A stretch of DNA of 20,463 bases from a virus, in IMG/VR virus record IMGVR_UViG_3300020385_000080, positions 1-20,463 of that record; one strand, given 5' to 3'. How positions within the stretch are numbered: the first letter of the stretch is position 1; the number at the start of each line of letters is the position of its first letter. Positions 1 to 6,230 of the stretch are shown here, one piece after another. The translations under genes and the position numbers were made by a program. The notes beneath the pieces were generated by a model that was not told where the DNA came from, searched no databases, and worked only from the letters and a program-made list of their open reading frames with translations.

Positions 1-27
1 ACAGACGTAGAAGGAGTAGGATTCTAA
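1..27 (+). CDS. C-terminal end of an upstream gene (partial)
   Basis: Frame 1 from the window edge reads TDVEGVGF and then TAA, ending two bases before the gp53 start codon. This tight spacing and the shared strand fit the last eight codons of an upstream structural (probably baseplate or tail) gene in the same operon. Eight residues cannot identify a family. The other two frames either stop early or would overlap deeply into gp53. Confidence 0.5.
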   Translation, partial: TDVEGVGF

Positions 28-28
28 A

Positions 29-721
29 ATGGGATACTTCAGAGAACTATCTAATTTTGAATATATTTCACCTTTATCTGATCGCAATAAAGATAACGAA
101 TATATTCTAGCAAAGAACTTATTCAGAAGAATCAAACTAGTAGATGACTTTCAAAACTCAACTACTAACTTTCAAAAGTATTATATCAAAGATGGTATGA
201 GACCAGATCAAGTTGCACTTGAACTGTATGGTCTTTCAACTCATGATTGGGTGGTTCTTATCTCTGCTGGAATCACTAATGTGAGAAATCAATGGCCATT
301 ATCTGATCGTGATATCTATGATTATGCTCAGGCAAAATATGGTGTTGATGTTAATATGACTCGCTTCTACGAAACTAAAGAAGTAAAAGATAGTAAAGGT
401 AGATTGATTATGCCAAAGGGGCAAATTGTTGATGCATATTTCAAATCACCAAAACCAAAAGTAGATACTGCACCAACATCATCATATGTTCAATTTTGGG
501 ACAGTGGTCTTGATACAATGATAACAAAAACTGATATTACATCTCCAGTTACTAACTTTGAATATGAAACTAGACTAAACGATGAGAAGAGAGGAATATT
601 TGTATTAAGACCGTCTTATCTACAGCAGTTCTTGTCTAACAATAGAACTCTTATGTTATACGGAAGTTCTACACAAACAATAAGTAGAAAACTTAAGAGA
701 GGAGAAAATATTAGACTCTGA
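29..721 (+). CDS. gp53: Baseplate wedge subunit, T4 gp53-like
   Basis: Structural protein of the tail baseplate wedge; in T4, gp53 joins neighbouring wedges around the central hub. The 230-aa product carries the segment typical of this family around residues 50-95 (YYIKDGMRPDQVALELYG, then a DWVVLISAGI stretch and NQWPLS), which is LysM-like in T4. It is somewhat longer than T4 gp53 (about 196 aa), as cyanophage versions tend to be. AGGA at 18-21 lies seven bases before the ATG. It is the only complete + strand gene in the window. Its TGA (719-721) directly abuts the stop of the convergent Mom-like gene. The identification rests on recognising the family motif; no alignment was run. Confidence 0.87.
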   Translation: MGYFRELSNFEYISPLSDRNKDNEYILAKNLFRRIKLVDDFQNSTTNFQKYYIKDGMRPDQVALELYGLSTHDWVVLISAGITNVRNQWPLSDRDIYDYAQAKYGVDVNMTRFYETKEVKDSKGRLIMPKGQIVDAYFKSPKPKVDTAPTSSYVQFWDSGLDTMITKTDITSPVTNFEYETRLNDEKRGIFVLRPSYLQQFLSNNRTLMLYGSSTQTISRKLKRGENIRL

Positions 722-1309
722 TCACCACAATAGATCTAGTTTCTTATCAAAGATCATAACGTATCGATGTTTACGAGATCTATCTTTCCACTCACCCTCG
801 GATCCTCTGACACTTCCTCTGGAGTGTTTAGTTCCGTCTGCAAAGTAGAAATCTTTTTTTGGTTCTGATAGACCGCAATACCGAAAGTTACAAGCACGAT
901 AAATTGTGCCAGAATGATGGTCACTATCAGCGTATGAGATAATCCCCCTAACGCTGGTCTCTTTTCTAAGGCGTCTAATCGCTTTTGATACGAACCAAGA
1001 AGTGATATTATACTCGTTTTGCTGAGTAGACGGGTGGATGCAGAGTCGTGATAGTTCAAAAAGTCCATCTTGTTCATGACGTTGTAATCCAAAAGCACCT
1101 TGTGCAATTTCAGGAACAGGAAGACCTGTAAAAATACAGATTCCCTGAATACCACCAATGTTTAGTGGACAAAAATCATTGTTTTTGTATAGACCATAAT
1201 TATAACCAGACTTAAAGGTTTTGGAAACATCCTTCAAATAATGAAACCGCAGAAGTAACTCTGCGGCTTCGGATTTGGTTACACGTTCTATAGTGTAATC
1301 AGTCTTCAC
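722..1309 (-). CDS. Mom-like DNA base-modification protein (GNAT-fold family)
   Basis: A 195-aa protein resembling the Mom family of phage Mu, a GNAT-like fold that adds a carbamoylmethyl group to adenine N6 and protects phage DNA from restriction. Visible blocks are GGIQGICIFTG (about residues 51-61), then ELSRLCIHPS followed by TSWFVSKAIRRLRK, then GIISYADSDHHSGTIYRACNFRYCG. The last two are the most diagnostic of Mom-like proteins. The start is GTG at 1309, sharing GTGA with the gp32 stop, so translation is probably coupled to gp32. The chemical product cannot be deduced; a generic acyltransferase is the main alternative. A different-frame ORF with a hydrophobic segment overlaps it (see findings). 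Confidence 0.78.
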   Translation of the reverse strand: MKTDYTIERVTKSEAAELLLRFHYLKDVSKTFKSGYNYGLYKNNDFCPLNIGGIQGICIFTGLPVPEIAQGAFGLQRHEQDGLFELSRLCIHPSTQQNEYNITSWFVSKAIRRLRKETSVRGIISYADSDHHSGTIYRACNFRYCGLSEPKKDFYFADGTKHSRGSVRGSEGEWKDRSRKHRYVMIFDKKLDLLW

Positions 1310-2232
1310 TCTTCGGCAAGTTTAGCGAAGTATGAGAGAGCATCATCATCTTCATCAGAAGAACTGGAAGTAACAATGTCCTCTGCATTGAAGTCGCCAG
1401 GTGTAGAAGTTACCTGAGGGGCAGGACCACGGTTAGAAGCACGGAAATCTTCCTCTGCCTCAACAGTTTCCTGATCTTGGAAACGAGGGGTGCCCTTGTT
1501 GCCCAGAACATAATCAAGACGCTTCTTCAGTGCATCATAGTCCTTAAACTGATCGGCAGCAGTGAACTCAGCGAGAGAGTTCTCTTTCTTCCAGATTGCT
1601 TCCATTGCGTCATCGTCATCCAAGAGTGCGCCTTGTGCAGCAAACTCAGAAGAATCGTAGTTACGATAACCTGCAACGTTCTTTGCCTTCAGTTTGAAGT
1701 TGGCACCCTGCCAGAAGTCGAACGGATCGATTGCTTCCTCGTCCTCAAACTCAGGTTGCATTGCAGCAGTCAGTTTGTCAAAGATCTTCTTACCATACTT
1801 GTAGAGCATCACTCTACCCTCGTTCTGAGGATTGGTAGGATCCTTCACAACATAGATGTTGCTGATATAGGTGAGTTTACGCTTCTGCTTACGTGCAGCA
1901 TCTTTACCTGCATCTGTGCCATTGTTCCACAGCAGAGAATTGTACTCAGACACGGGATCTTTCTGTCCCAGACTAGTCAGAGAGTTCTCAATGTACCAAC
2001 CACCAGGACCTTGGAAGGCGTGGGAGTAGAGTTTCACGAATGGCAGATCTTCGCCATCGGGAGCAGGCAGGAAACGGATAACGGCATAACCATTGCCACT
2101 CTTATCACATTCCAGTTTCCAGAGACGGTCATCACCAGAACCGCCAGTATTATTCATTTTTTCAACTTCCTTAACCAGTTTTTGGGTAAGGGATCCCAAT
2201 TTAGATTGCTTCTTAAGGTCAGCAAAAGACAT
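1306..2232 (-). CDS. gp32: Single-stranded DNA-binding protein, T4 gp32-like
   Basis: Coats single-stranded DNA during replication, recombination and repair and recruits gp59 and other replisome proteins. The 308-aa sequence follows T4 gp32 closely: a basic N-terminus with Lys/Leu-rich LGSLTQKLVKEVEK (cooperativity region), an OB-fold core with GYAVIRFLPAP, FVKLYSHAF, GGWYIEN, YISNIYVVKDP and GRVMLYKYGKKIFDKL, and an acidic C-tail ending DEDDDALSYFAKLAEE (protein-interaction tail). The three zinc-binding cysteines of T4 gp32 are absent: the matching region reads IENSLTSLGQKDPVSEYN. GAGG precedes the ATG by about seven bases. A sigma70-type promoter and a repeat-bearing leader lie directly upstream. 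The downstream Mom-like gene overlaps the stop codon. Confidence 0.95.
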   Translation of the reverse strand: MSFADLKKQSKLGSLTQKLVKEVEKMNNTGGSGDDRLWKLECDKSGNGYAVIRFLPAPDGEDLPFVKLYSHAFQGPGGWYIENSLTSLGQKDPVSEYNSLLWNNGTDAGKDAARKQKRKLTYISNIYVVKDPTNPQNEGRVMLYKYGKKIFDKLTAAMQPEFEDEEAIDPFDFWQGANFKLKAKNVAGYRNYDSSEFAAQGALLDDDDAMEAIWKKENSLAEFTAADQFKDYDALKKRLDYVLGNKGTPRFQDQETVEAEEDFRASNRGPAPQVTSTPGDFNAEDIVTSSSSDEDDDALSYFAKLAEE

Positions 2233-2270
2233 TTAGATTTCCTCGGATTTTTTGGATTTGGGGGATTTAC
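2233..2270 (-). promoter_or_regulatory. gp32 leader with a 9-nt tandem repeat (possible autoregulatory site)
   Basis: Between the predicted transcription start and the gp32 ATG the mRNA is A-rich. It contains AAATCC three times (+ strand GGATTT at 2245-2250, 2254-2259, 2263-2268), exactly nine bases apart, with a fourth partial GGAT at 2273-2276. The ribosome-binding GAGG lies just downstream. T4 gp32 represses its own translation by binding an unstructured leader; this leader has little self-complementarity, so a similar role is plausible but inferred. Confidence 0.4.
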
Positions 2271-2276
2271 TTGGAT

Positions 2277-2305
2277 AGTATAGCGAAGTTTTGCTCAGGT
2301 GTCAA
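2277..2305 (-). promoter_or_regulatory. Sigma70-type promoter for gp32
   Basis: On the - strand, TTGACA (2305-2300), a 17-base spacer and TATACT (2282-2277) form a near-consensus promoter. The -35 box lies inside the last codons of the DUF1825-like gene. Transcription should start near 2270, giving a leader of about 38 nt. It would give gp32 and the Mom-like gene extra transcripts beyond read-through from the operon. Confidence 0.7.
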
Positions 2306-2627
2306 TATAGTCCTTGAGCGATTCAATGGTTTTATTCATACTATCGAACAGTAGATTAAGATCGGTTTCAGGGGGAAACCCCATCATAGCAACCGACTTA
2401 CGTAGGTTCTCTTTCATCTCAACCGCTTTGGGGTCGTCCGAAAGAGATAACCTAGTATACATCACTCTCTGCTTTTCTAGCAACGTTGCTAGTTTTTCAA
2501 CTTTATCTATCCTTGCATCGCGGTCCATAGAACTGAAGGCAAGGAGAGATCCATAGATCTCTTCCTGGAGTGTATTAATCTCCTTCAACTCTTCTTGTAT
2601 GATTTCGGAATCGAAAAAATTACTCAT
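2295..2627 (-). CDS. DUF1825-like protein (cyanobacterial family)
   Basis: A 110-aa, probably all-helical protein of unknown function. The N-terminus FFDSEIIQEELKEI, the middle LEKQRVMYTRLSLSDDP and the C-terminal MGFPPE with LFDSMNKTIESLK follow the pattern of DUF1825, a short family found mainly in cyanobacteria and their phages. It lies between gp59 and gp32, overlapping the gp59 end by eight bases. That suggests co-expression with replication proteins, but no role is known. No strong Shine-Dalgarno is visible, so coupling to gp59 translation is likely. The family call is from memory of the sequence pattern. Confidence 0.72.
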   Translation of the reverse strand: MSNFFDSEIIQEELKEINTLQEEIYGSLLAFSSMDRDARIDKVEKLATLLEKQRVMYTRLSLSDDPKAVEMKENLRKSVAMMGFPPETDLNLLFDSMNKTIESLKDYIDT

Positions 2628-3219
2628 GAACTATTGACCGTAATACTCTTTTATATTGGAATACATCAATATTTATGAAGGGATTATATTTTTTAATTTT
2701 AAGACTCACAGTTTCCCACACAGGATCATCCAATCTCTTATCCATAATAGATACGAAATCAAAGATCTTATTAAAGATTACCAGAGTTTCTAGACTAGTC
2801 CTTCCACCAAGATATCTTTTTAGAATTACTGGATGCCCTTTGGAACAACTGAAGAGTTCTTCTAATTTTCTCTCCGAGAGTAATTCGTTGCTTTGTTCTT
2901 TGAACAAGTAACTCAAACTCTGCTGTCGTTTCATCCACTCGGCGTATGTTCTTTCTCCAGAATTGATAATTTCTCCAATCCATAAGTTCTGTGGGTTGTC
3001 GGTGGAAACAAAATTTGCTAGTAGAAAATCTACTACTTCCTTATTAGAATATTTTCTAGAGGTTTTTTCAAACCAATACTTATCTTTCCTCTTATTAAAT
3101 GAGGATACAGTAGCGCGAGATTTTCCCCCATACTTAAAAAAGTCATATTTACGATTAGTAAAATGACTCTTCATAGAAAGATATGTTTGGTAGGTCTCAT
3201 ATGGTGTCACTTTCAGCAT
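2620..3219 (-). CDS. gp59: Helicase loader, T4 gp59-like
   Basis: Loads the gp41-type replicative helicase onto gp32-coated forks. The product (199 aa from the chosen start) matches T4 gp59 along its length: YETYQTYLSMKSHFTNRKYDFFKYGG at the N-terminus (T4 has VYKLYLMIKQH..KYDVIKYN), then KRKDKYWFEKTSRKYSNKE, LWIGEI, and a C-terminal half with DDPVWETVSLKIKKYNPFINID. The ATG at 3219 is preferred over the in-frame TTG at 3249, because it matches the length of T4 gp59 before the first conserved helix and overlaps the preceding gene by only 23 bases. It overlaps the next gene (DUF1825-like) by eight bases. Confidence 0.92.
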   Translation of the reverse strand: MLKVTPYETYQTYLSMKSHFTNRKYDFFKYGGKSRATVSSFNKRKDKYWFEKTSRKYSNKEVVDFLLANFVSTDNPQNLWIGEIINSGERTYAEWMKRQQSLSYLFKEQSNELLSERKLEELFSCSKGHPVILKRYLGGRTSLETLVIFNKIFDFVSIMDKRLDDPVWETVSLKIKKYNPFINIDVFQYKRVLRSIVHE

Positions 3220-3397
3220 CTGCAAGATCAATTTTTTCAATACAATCAACGGTCACACTATGTTGACCAACACGATACCAATGGTGTATTACACCACAAA
3301 TATCAGGTTTTTCTCCAAGATACTCTAGATTATCGCTTTCATTTTCACGCAACCATGCTTGTAGGCGATGGTGCATTAATTCATCGCGAGAAATCAT
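3197..3397 (-). CDS. Conserved small protein of unknown function (66 aa)
   Basis: Starts at ATG 3397 in an ATGA overlap with the gp33 stop and ends inside the start of gp59. This placement in a tightly coupled gene chain is the main support. The sequence begins MISRDELMHHRLQAWLREN and contains PDICGVIHHWYRVGQHSV in the middle, ending with an acidic tail. There is no membrane segment and no recognised motif. A longer reading from GTG 3454 exists but would run through the gp33 coding region, so the ATG is preferred. A role linked to replication or late transcription is only suggested by position. Confidence 0.68.
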   Translation of the reverse strand: MISRDELMHHRLQAWLRENESDNLEYLGEKPDICGVIHHWYRVGQHSVTVDCIEKIDLADAESDTI

Positions 3398-3654
3398 AGA
3401 GGTAATTTTGCTCTTGAAGTTTTCTTCATAAAGTTGAGACGAATAGCATCCCACTTGAGACGTTCTTTCAAAGATTTTGAAACAAGTTTCGTTACCGATT
3501 CTACCTCAAGTTCGTTTATTTCACAATAGTGAACAATAGCATCAATATAATTAAATTTCTCTTCAGCAACAATTTTTTCAATCTCAAGAGCAAATTTTGA
3601 AGGTGTTAAAAATTTATTCTCGATTACCTTTTCTAGTTCCTTATTTGGTTCCAT
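3394..3654 (-). CDS. gp33: Late-transcription coactivator, T4 gp33-like
   Basis: In T4, gp33 bridges the RNA polymerase beta-flap and the gp45 sliding clamp and so couples late transcription to replication. The 86-aa product has the family core FALEIEKIVAEEKFNYIDAI followed by VHYCEINELEVESVTKLVS, comparable to T4 FIIEKMVEEFGMSYLEAT plus its following helix. The start is ATG 3654, preceded by GGAG at five bases; the reading from 3759 would lie inside the nuclease gene and has no such site. It overlaps the nuclease gene by 14 bases and the next gene by four. The C-terminus (RAKLPL) is basic and lacks an obvious clamp-binding tail like T4 LDFLL. Confidence 0.83.
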   Translation of the reverse strand: MEPNKELEKVIENKFLTPSKFALEIEKIVAEEKFNYIDAIVHYCEINELEVESVTKLVSKSLKERLKWDAIRLNFMKKTSRAKLPL

Positions 3655-4321
3655 AGAGCTCCAGTTTATCTGTAACAAACTTTCTAATGTATTCGGTGAG
3701 AAGTTTGATGTACTTTGATTTGTCTCTTTCTTCGTAGACGACGCATTCTCCATTTTCACAAGCCATGATGATTACAAATTTTTTAACTGGAATACCAGTC
3801 ATTTCATACAGCATACAACCATATGCTGCACATTGGACAAAATAGTTTTCGATCCAATTTCTTGGTTTCGGTTTTTTAGAAGTCTTAAAGTCAATTATTG
3901 CTAATTCACCCTCGTATTCTGCAATACAATCGACGGTTCCAGCAATACCTAACTGCTTACTATATAGGGAAGTTTCCAGAGCATGAATATTATCAATATT
4001 ATTTAAAGTTCCCTTAGAAATCTTAAATAAAAAATCAGAAATAGGACGAACTTTTGGAAGTTTTTCATTCTTGAGATGATACTCTACAAGAGTATGCATA
4101 TCCGTGCCACGACCAGTTGCAGCCTTTGTGACACGATTTGCCTCTTCATCACCAACCTTCTTACGCCACTTAACAAAGATTTCTTTATTATAATGACTAG
4201 TCACCGAAGTAATAGAAACTAGTTTTAAGAGTTCTTTTTCATCGGGAACAGAATAGTATCTGACTCCATCAATAGTCTCCCTCTCAAGTTGAGGGAGACT
4301 CAAATCAACATGATTAAACAT
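3641..4321 (-). CDS. PD-(D/E)XK exonuclease (RecB/MGME1-like)
   Basis: A 226-aa nuclease of the RecB-like PD-(D/E)XK superfamily, which cuts single- or double-stranded DNA ends with Mg2+. Motifs seen in order: GRGTDMHTLVEYHL (about residues 70-83), a Glu in HALETSLYS (E116), GTVDCIAEY with the catalytic Asp (D131), LAIIDFKTSKKPK with D144 and K146, and YFVQCAAYGCML (Q163, Y167). This set is typical of the MGME1-like exonucleases carried by T4-like cyanophages. The ATG shares one base with the PhoH stop (TAATG). Its place between phoH and gp33 suggests a role in host-DNA breakdown or recombination during replication; the substrate is unknown. Confidence 0.85.
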   Translation of the reverse strand: MFNHVDLSLPQLERETIDGVRYYSVPDEKELLKLVSITSVTSHYNKEIFVKWRKKVGDEEANRVTKAATGRGTDMHTLVEYHLKNEKLPKVRPISDFLFKISKGTLNNIDNIHALETSLYSKQLGIAGTVDCIAEYEGELAIIDFKTSKKPKPRNWIENYFVQCAAYGCMLYEMTGIPVKKFVIIMACENGECVVYEERDKSKYIKLLTEYIRKFVTDKLELYGTK

Positions 4322-5076
4322 TAAAAACCTGCATCTATTTTTGCAACTAGATATTCTTTACATAGACCAGAACGAACAATATCATCAAGACCAAACTCAA
4401 TAATATCAAACGATGGCATTGCTCTAAGAATTCTCATAAAATCGATAATACCGTTTCTTTCGTTAGTTTTTTGCAAATCAGATTGAGTTGCATCACCACA
4501 GAAACAAATACGGGTATTCTCGCCAACTCTTGTAATTATACTATCAAGTTCATGAAAATTCAAGTTTTGAAATTCATCAACTATCACAATAGCATTATCA
4601 AGAGTTGTTCCACGGAGAAATGACGTGGACCAGAACTTAATTGTTTCCTGTGCTTTCAGATTACCATACAGCATCTCAAAATCGGAATCACTAGGCATCT
4701 GGAACATGTATTTAACCATGTTCTTATAAGGAATCTGATAGATATCAGACTTATCTTCATAAGTTCCAGGAAGGAATCCAATCTCTCTAGTAGAGACAAG
4801 AGAGCGAACCAGATAAATTCTCTCGTAAGGAGTATTATCGTTTAAAACATCTTGAAGAGCCTTATACAGAGCAATGAATGTTTTACCTGTCCCAGCACAA
4901 CCATAACCAATAAGATGTTTCCCCTCTGCATACGAATCAAAGAATCTTTTTTGATTATCTGTTAATGGATCAATATCAACCAATAAATCTGTATTGATTG
5001 GTTTTTTTCTTCTCATTTGCTTGGCAGTCATGCCAATTCCAATAGGGGAGTCGTTCTTTCTCTTTCTAGTTGGCAT
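4321..5076 (-). CDS. phoH: PhoH-like P-loop ATPase
   Basis: A 251-aa ATPase with Walker A GCAGTGKT (residues 59-66), Walker B IVIVDEFQN (163-171) and the sensor-like GDATQSDL (194-201), the arrangement of the PhoH family. LVRSLVSTREIGFLPG (about 89-104) is another hallmark. PhoH genes are widespread in marine phages; the bacterial family is phosphate-regulated and has been linked to RNA metabolism, but the phage function is not established. Only a weak Shine-Dalgarno is visible (AAGTAACTT before the ATG). It starts seven bases after the end of the 82-aa protein and ends overlapping the nuclease start, so it belongs to the same operon. Confidence 0.92.
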   Translation of the reverse strand: MPTRKRKNDSPIGIGMTAKQMRRKKPINTDLLVDIDPLTDNQKRFFDSYAEGKHLIGYGCAGTGKTFIALYKALQDVLNDNTPYERIYLVRSLVSTREIGFLPGTYEDKSDIYQIPYKNMVKYMFQMPSDSDFEMLYGNLKAQETIKFWSTSFLRGTTLDNAIVIVDEFQNLNFHELDSIITRVGENTRICFCGDATQSDLQKTNERNGIIDFMRILRAMPSFDIIEFGLDDIVRSGLCKEYLVAKIDAGF

Positions 5077-5083
5077 AAGTTAC

Positions 5084-5332
5084 TTAGATCTTTTTGACAG
5101 TTGAACCAGGTGCTTTTGATGCCTTAGCAAGCACATCATTCCATCCAGGATTTTTATTGACGAGTTTATCTCGCCACTCTCCAACCTCTCCAGGTTGAGG
5201 ACAAGTTGATGGATCTGACCAATCTCTTTTCCAAGTAGGATTGTCATCACACCACTGAGGCCAGTCATGAACACTGAGTTTTACTTCTTTTTGTTCGCCG
5301 GTCTCTTTATTGACTACAGGATAGGTTGCCAT
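5084..5332 (-). CDS. Conserved cyanophage protein of unknown function (82 aa)
   Basis: Begins MATYPVVNKETGEQKEVKLS and continues with a Trp-rich stretch (HDWPQWCDDNPTWKRDWSDP) and PGEVGEWRDKLVNKNPGW, a pattern I recall as common between thyX and phoH in T4-like cyanophages. The N-terminus resembles that of FmdB-like zinc-ribbon proteins, but the paired CXXC cysteines are absent, so a metal-binding role is not supported. ATG 5332 is chosen over the longer reading from 5365, which would overlap thyX. No Shine-Dalgarno is seen; the 23-base gap to thyX is AT-rich and contains CTAAATA, which resembles a T4-type late -10 element. Confidence 0.78.
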   Translation of the reverse strand: MATYPVVNKETGEQKEVKLSVHDWPQWCDDNPTWKRDWSDPSTCPQPGEVGEWRDKLVNKNPGWNDVLAKASKAPGSTVKKI

Positions 5333-5355
5333 AATTATGAATGATATATTTTTAT

Positions 5356-5991
5356 TTAGACCCACCCAAGTGCTTCAGCACAGGTTGGGAATTGTTCCAA
5401 GAATACTTTCTTACAACCTTCTGCAAGATCCATATGCTCTTTCTGAGTACCATTAGCAGTCCTCAGATTTATGTAATGAATCCACGAACGACAAGAACCG
5501 GACATATAGATTTTGGTGGGCGTTGCTAAAGGAAGCACAAAACGAGCACATTCTTTTGCAATACCAGCATCAAGCATCTCTTGATAAAGTTTCATTCCTT
5601 CGTCAAAATGTTTTTGCATTTTGATCTGGAACTCTTGACGGACAAACGGGTCAATATCATCAATAGAATTCTGACGATTCTTGGTGTCTTGTCTGCGTAG
5701 TTCAGGTAGAGGGATCGTCTCCGCGAGTAAGGAAGAATCAGCATAGCGTTGTGAAAATTCTTGATATGTGAATGAACGATGTCGAAGCACTTGAGCTGCT
5801 ACACCCCTGGTAGTTTCAAGTTCCAGAGTCATAAATGCCTGCTCAAACACAGACCAATGATTGTGTTTGATACAGTAACCCAACAGTTTTGCATAGTTGG
5901 GATTTTCCTGATTGTTTGGATTTGACACACGCGCAACGTATGCCATCATCTTCTCCGCATCGGGAGTGACGCTAATTAGTTTTACACTCAT
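5356..5991 (-). CDS. thyX: Flavin-dependent thymidylate synthase ThyX
   Basis: Converts dUMP to dTMP using FAD, NADPH and methylenetetrahydrofolate, supplying thymidylate for phage DNA synthesis. The 211-aa length is normal. The ThyX signature is present at residues 70-82 as RHRSFTYQEFSQR (usual form RHRxxSxxxxSxR, here with Thr in place of the first Ser, as in many cyanobacterial/cyanophage forms). Other conserved stretches are NHWSVFEQAFMTLELETTR and the C-terminal ARFVLPLATPTKIYMSGSCRSW with HYINLRTANGTQKEH. The ATG overlaps the TGA of the 59-aa gene (ATGA), indicating coupling. It is the best-defined metabolic gene in the window. Confidence 0.97.
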   Translation of the reverse strand: MSVKLISVTPDAEKMMAYVARVSNPNNQENPNYAKLLGYCIKHNHWSVFEQAFMTLELETTRGVAAQVLRHRSFTYQEFSQRYADSSLLAETIPLPELRRQDTKNRQNSIDDIDPFVRQEFQIKMQKHFDEGMKLYQEMLDAGIAKECARFVLPLATPTKIYMSGSCRSWIHYINLRTANGTQKEHMDLAEGCKKVFLEQFPTCAEALGWV

Positions 5992-6167
5992 TCTTCGTTC
6001 AAATCACTGTCTTCAAAGACTTCATCATAGTCATGGAGATACCTCGCAACTTCATCGTATTTCACTTCCTGGGTATATGCGTCTACATCAGAATAAACTT
6101 CTGCTTTGAGTCCATCTACTAAAAGTTCTAGATTGCGGACGATGAGTTTGAGTCTTTCTTTGTCCAT
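5988..6167 (-). CDS. Small acidic protein of unknown function (59 aa)
   Basis: Begins MDKERLKLIVRNLELLVDGL and ends with a very acidic tail (YDEVFEDSDLNEE). ATG 6167 has AAAGGA about nine bases upstream; an in-frame ATG at 6188 would put this site inside the coding region and lies next to the predicted -10 box, so 6167 is preferred. It is the first gene of the thyX-phoH-gp33-gp59-gp32 operon and overlaps thyX by four bases. It has no membrane segment or known domain. Confidence 0.74.
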   Translation of the reverse strand: MDKERLKLIVRNLELLVDGLKAEVYSDVDAYTQEVKYDEVARYLHDYDEVFEDSDLNEE

Positions 6168-6188
6168 GATGAAATGTCCTTTCACCAT

Positions 6189-6197
6189 ATTATAGCA
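6189..6197 (-). promoter_or_regulatory. Extended -10 promoter for the thyX operon
   Basis: The - strand reads TGCTATAAT (TATAAT at 6194-6189, preceded by TGn), a full extended -10 element. No -35 match exists at the right distance, which extended -10 promoters do not need. It lies immediately behind the terminator of the preceding gene, and transcription would start near 6182, just before the AAAGGA site of the 59-aa gene. Confidence 0.6.
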
Positions 6198-6198
6198 T

Positions 6199-6221
6199 AA
6201 AAAAGGAGGGCATATGCCCCC
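6199..6221 (-). terminator. Rho-independent terminator after the 57-aa gene
   Basis: On the - strand a GGGC-ATAT-GCCC stem-loop with flanking G/C bases is followed by TCC and six T residues (+ strand A run 6199-6204). The stem is short but GC-rich. It starts about ten bases after the stop codon of the 57-aa gene and separates it from the thyX operon promoter. Confidence 0.7.
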
Positions 6222-6230
6222 GATTTTAAA

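Noticed and set aside
1477-2283. Long + strand ORF (268 codons) opposite gp32
   Set aside because: It lies antisense to the well-supported gp32 gene, has no recognisable domain and is rich in Leu/Ile/Cys/Val as expected from reading gp32 codons backwards; no ribosome site was seen.
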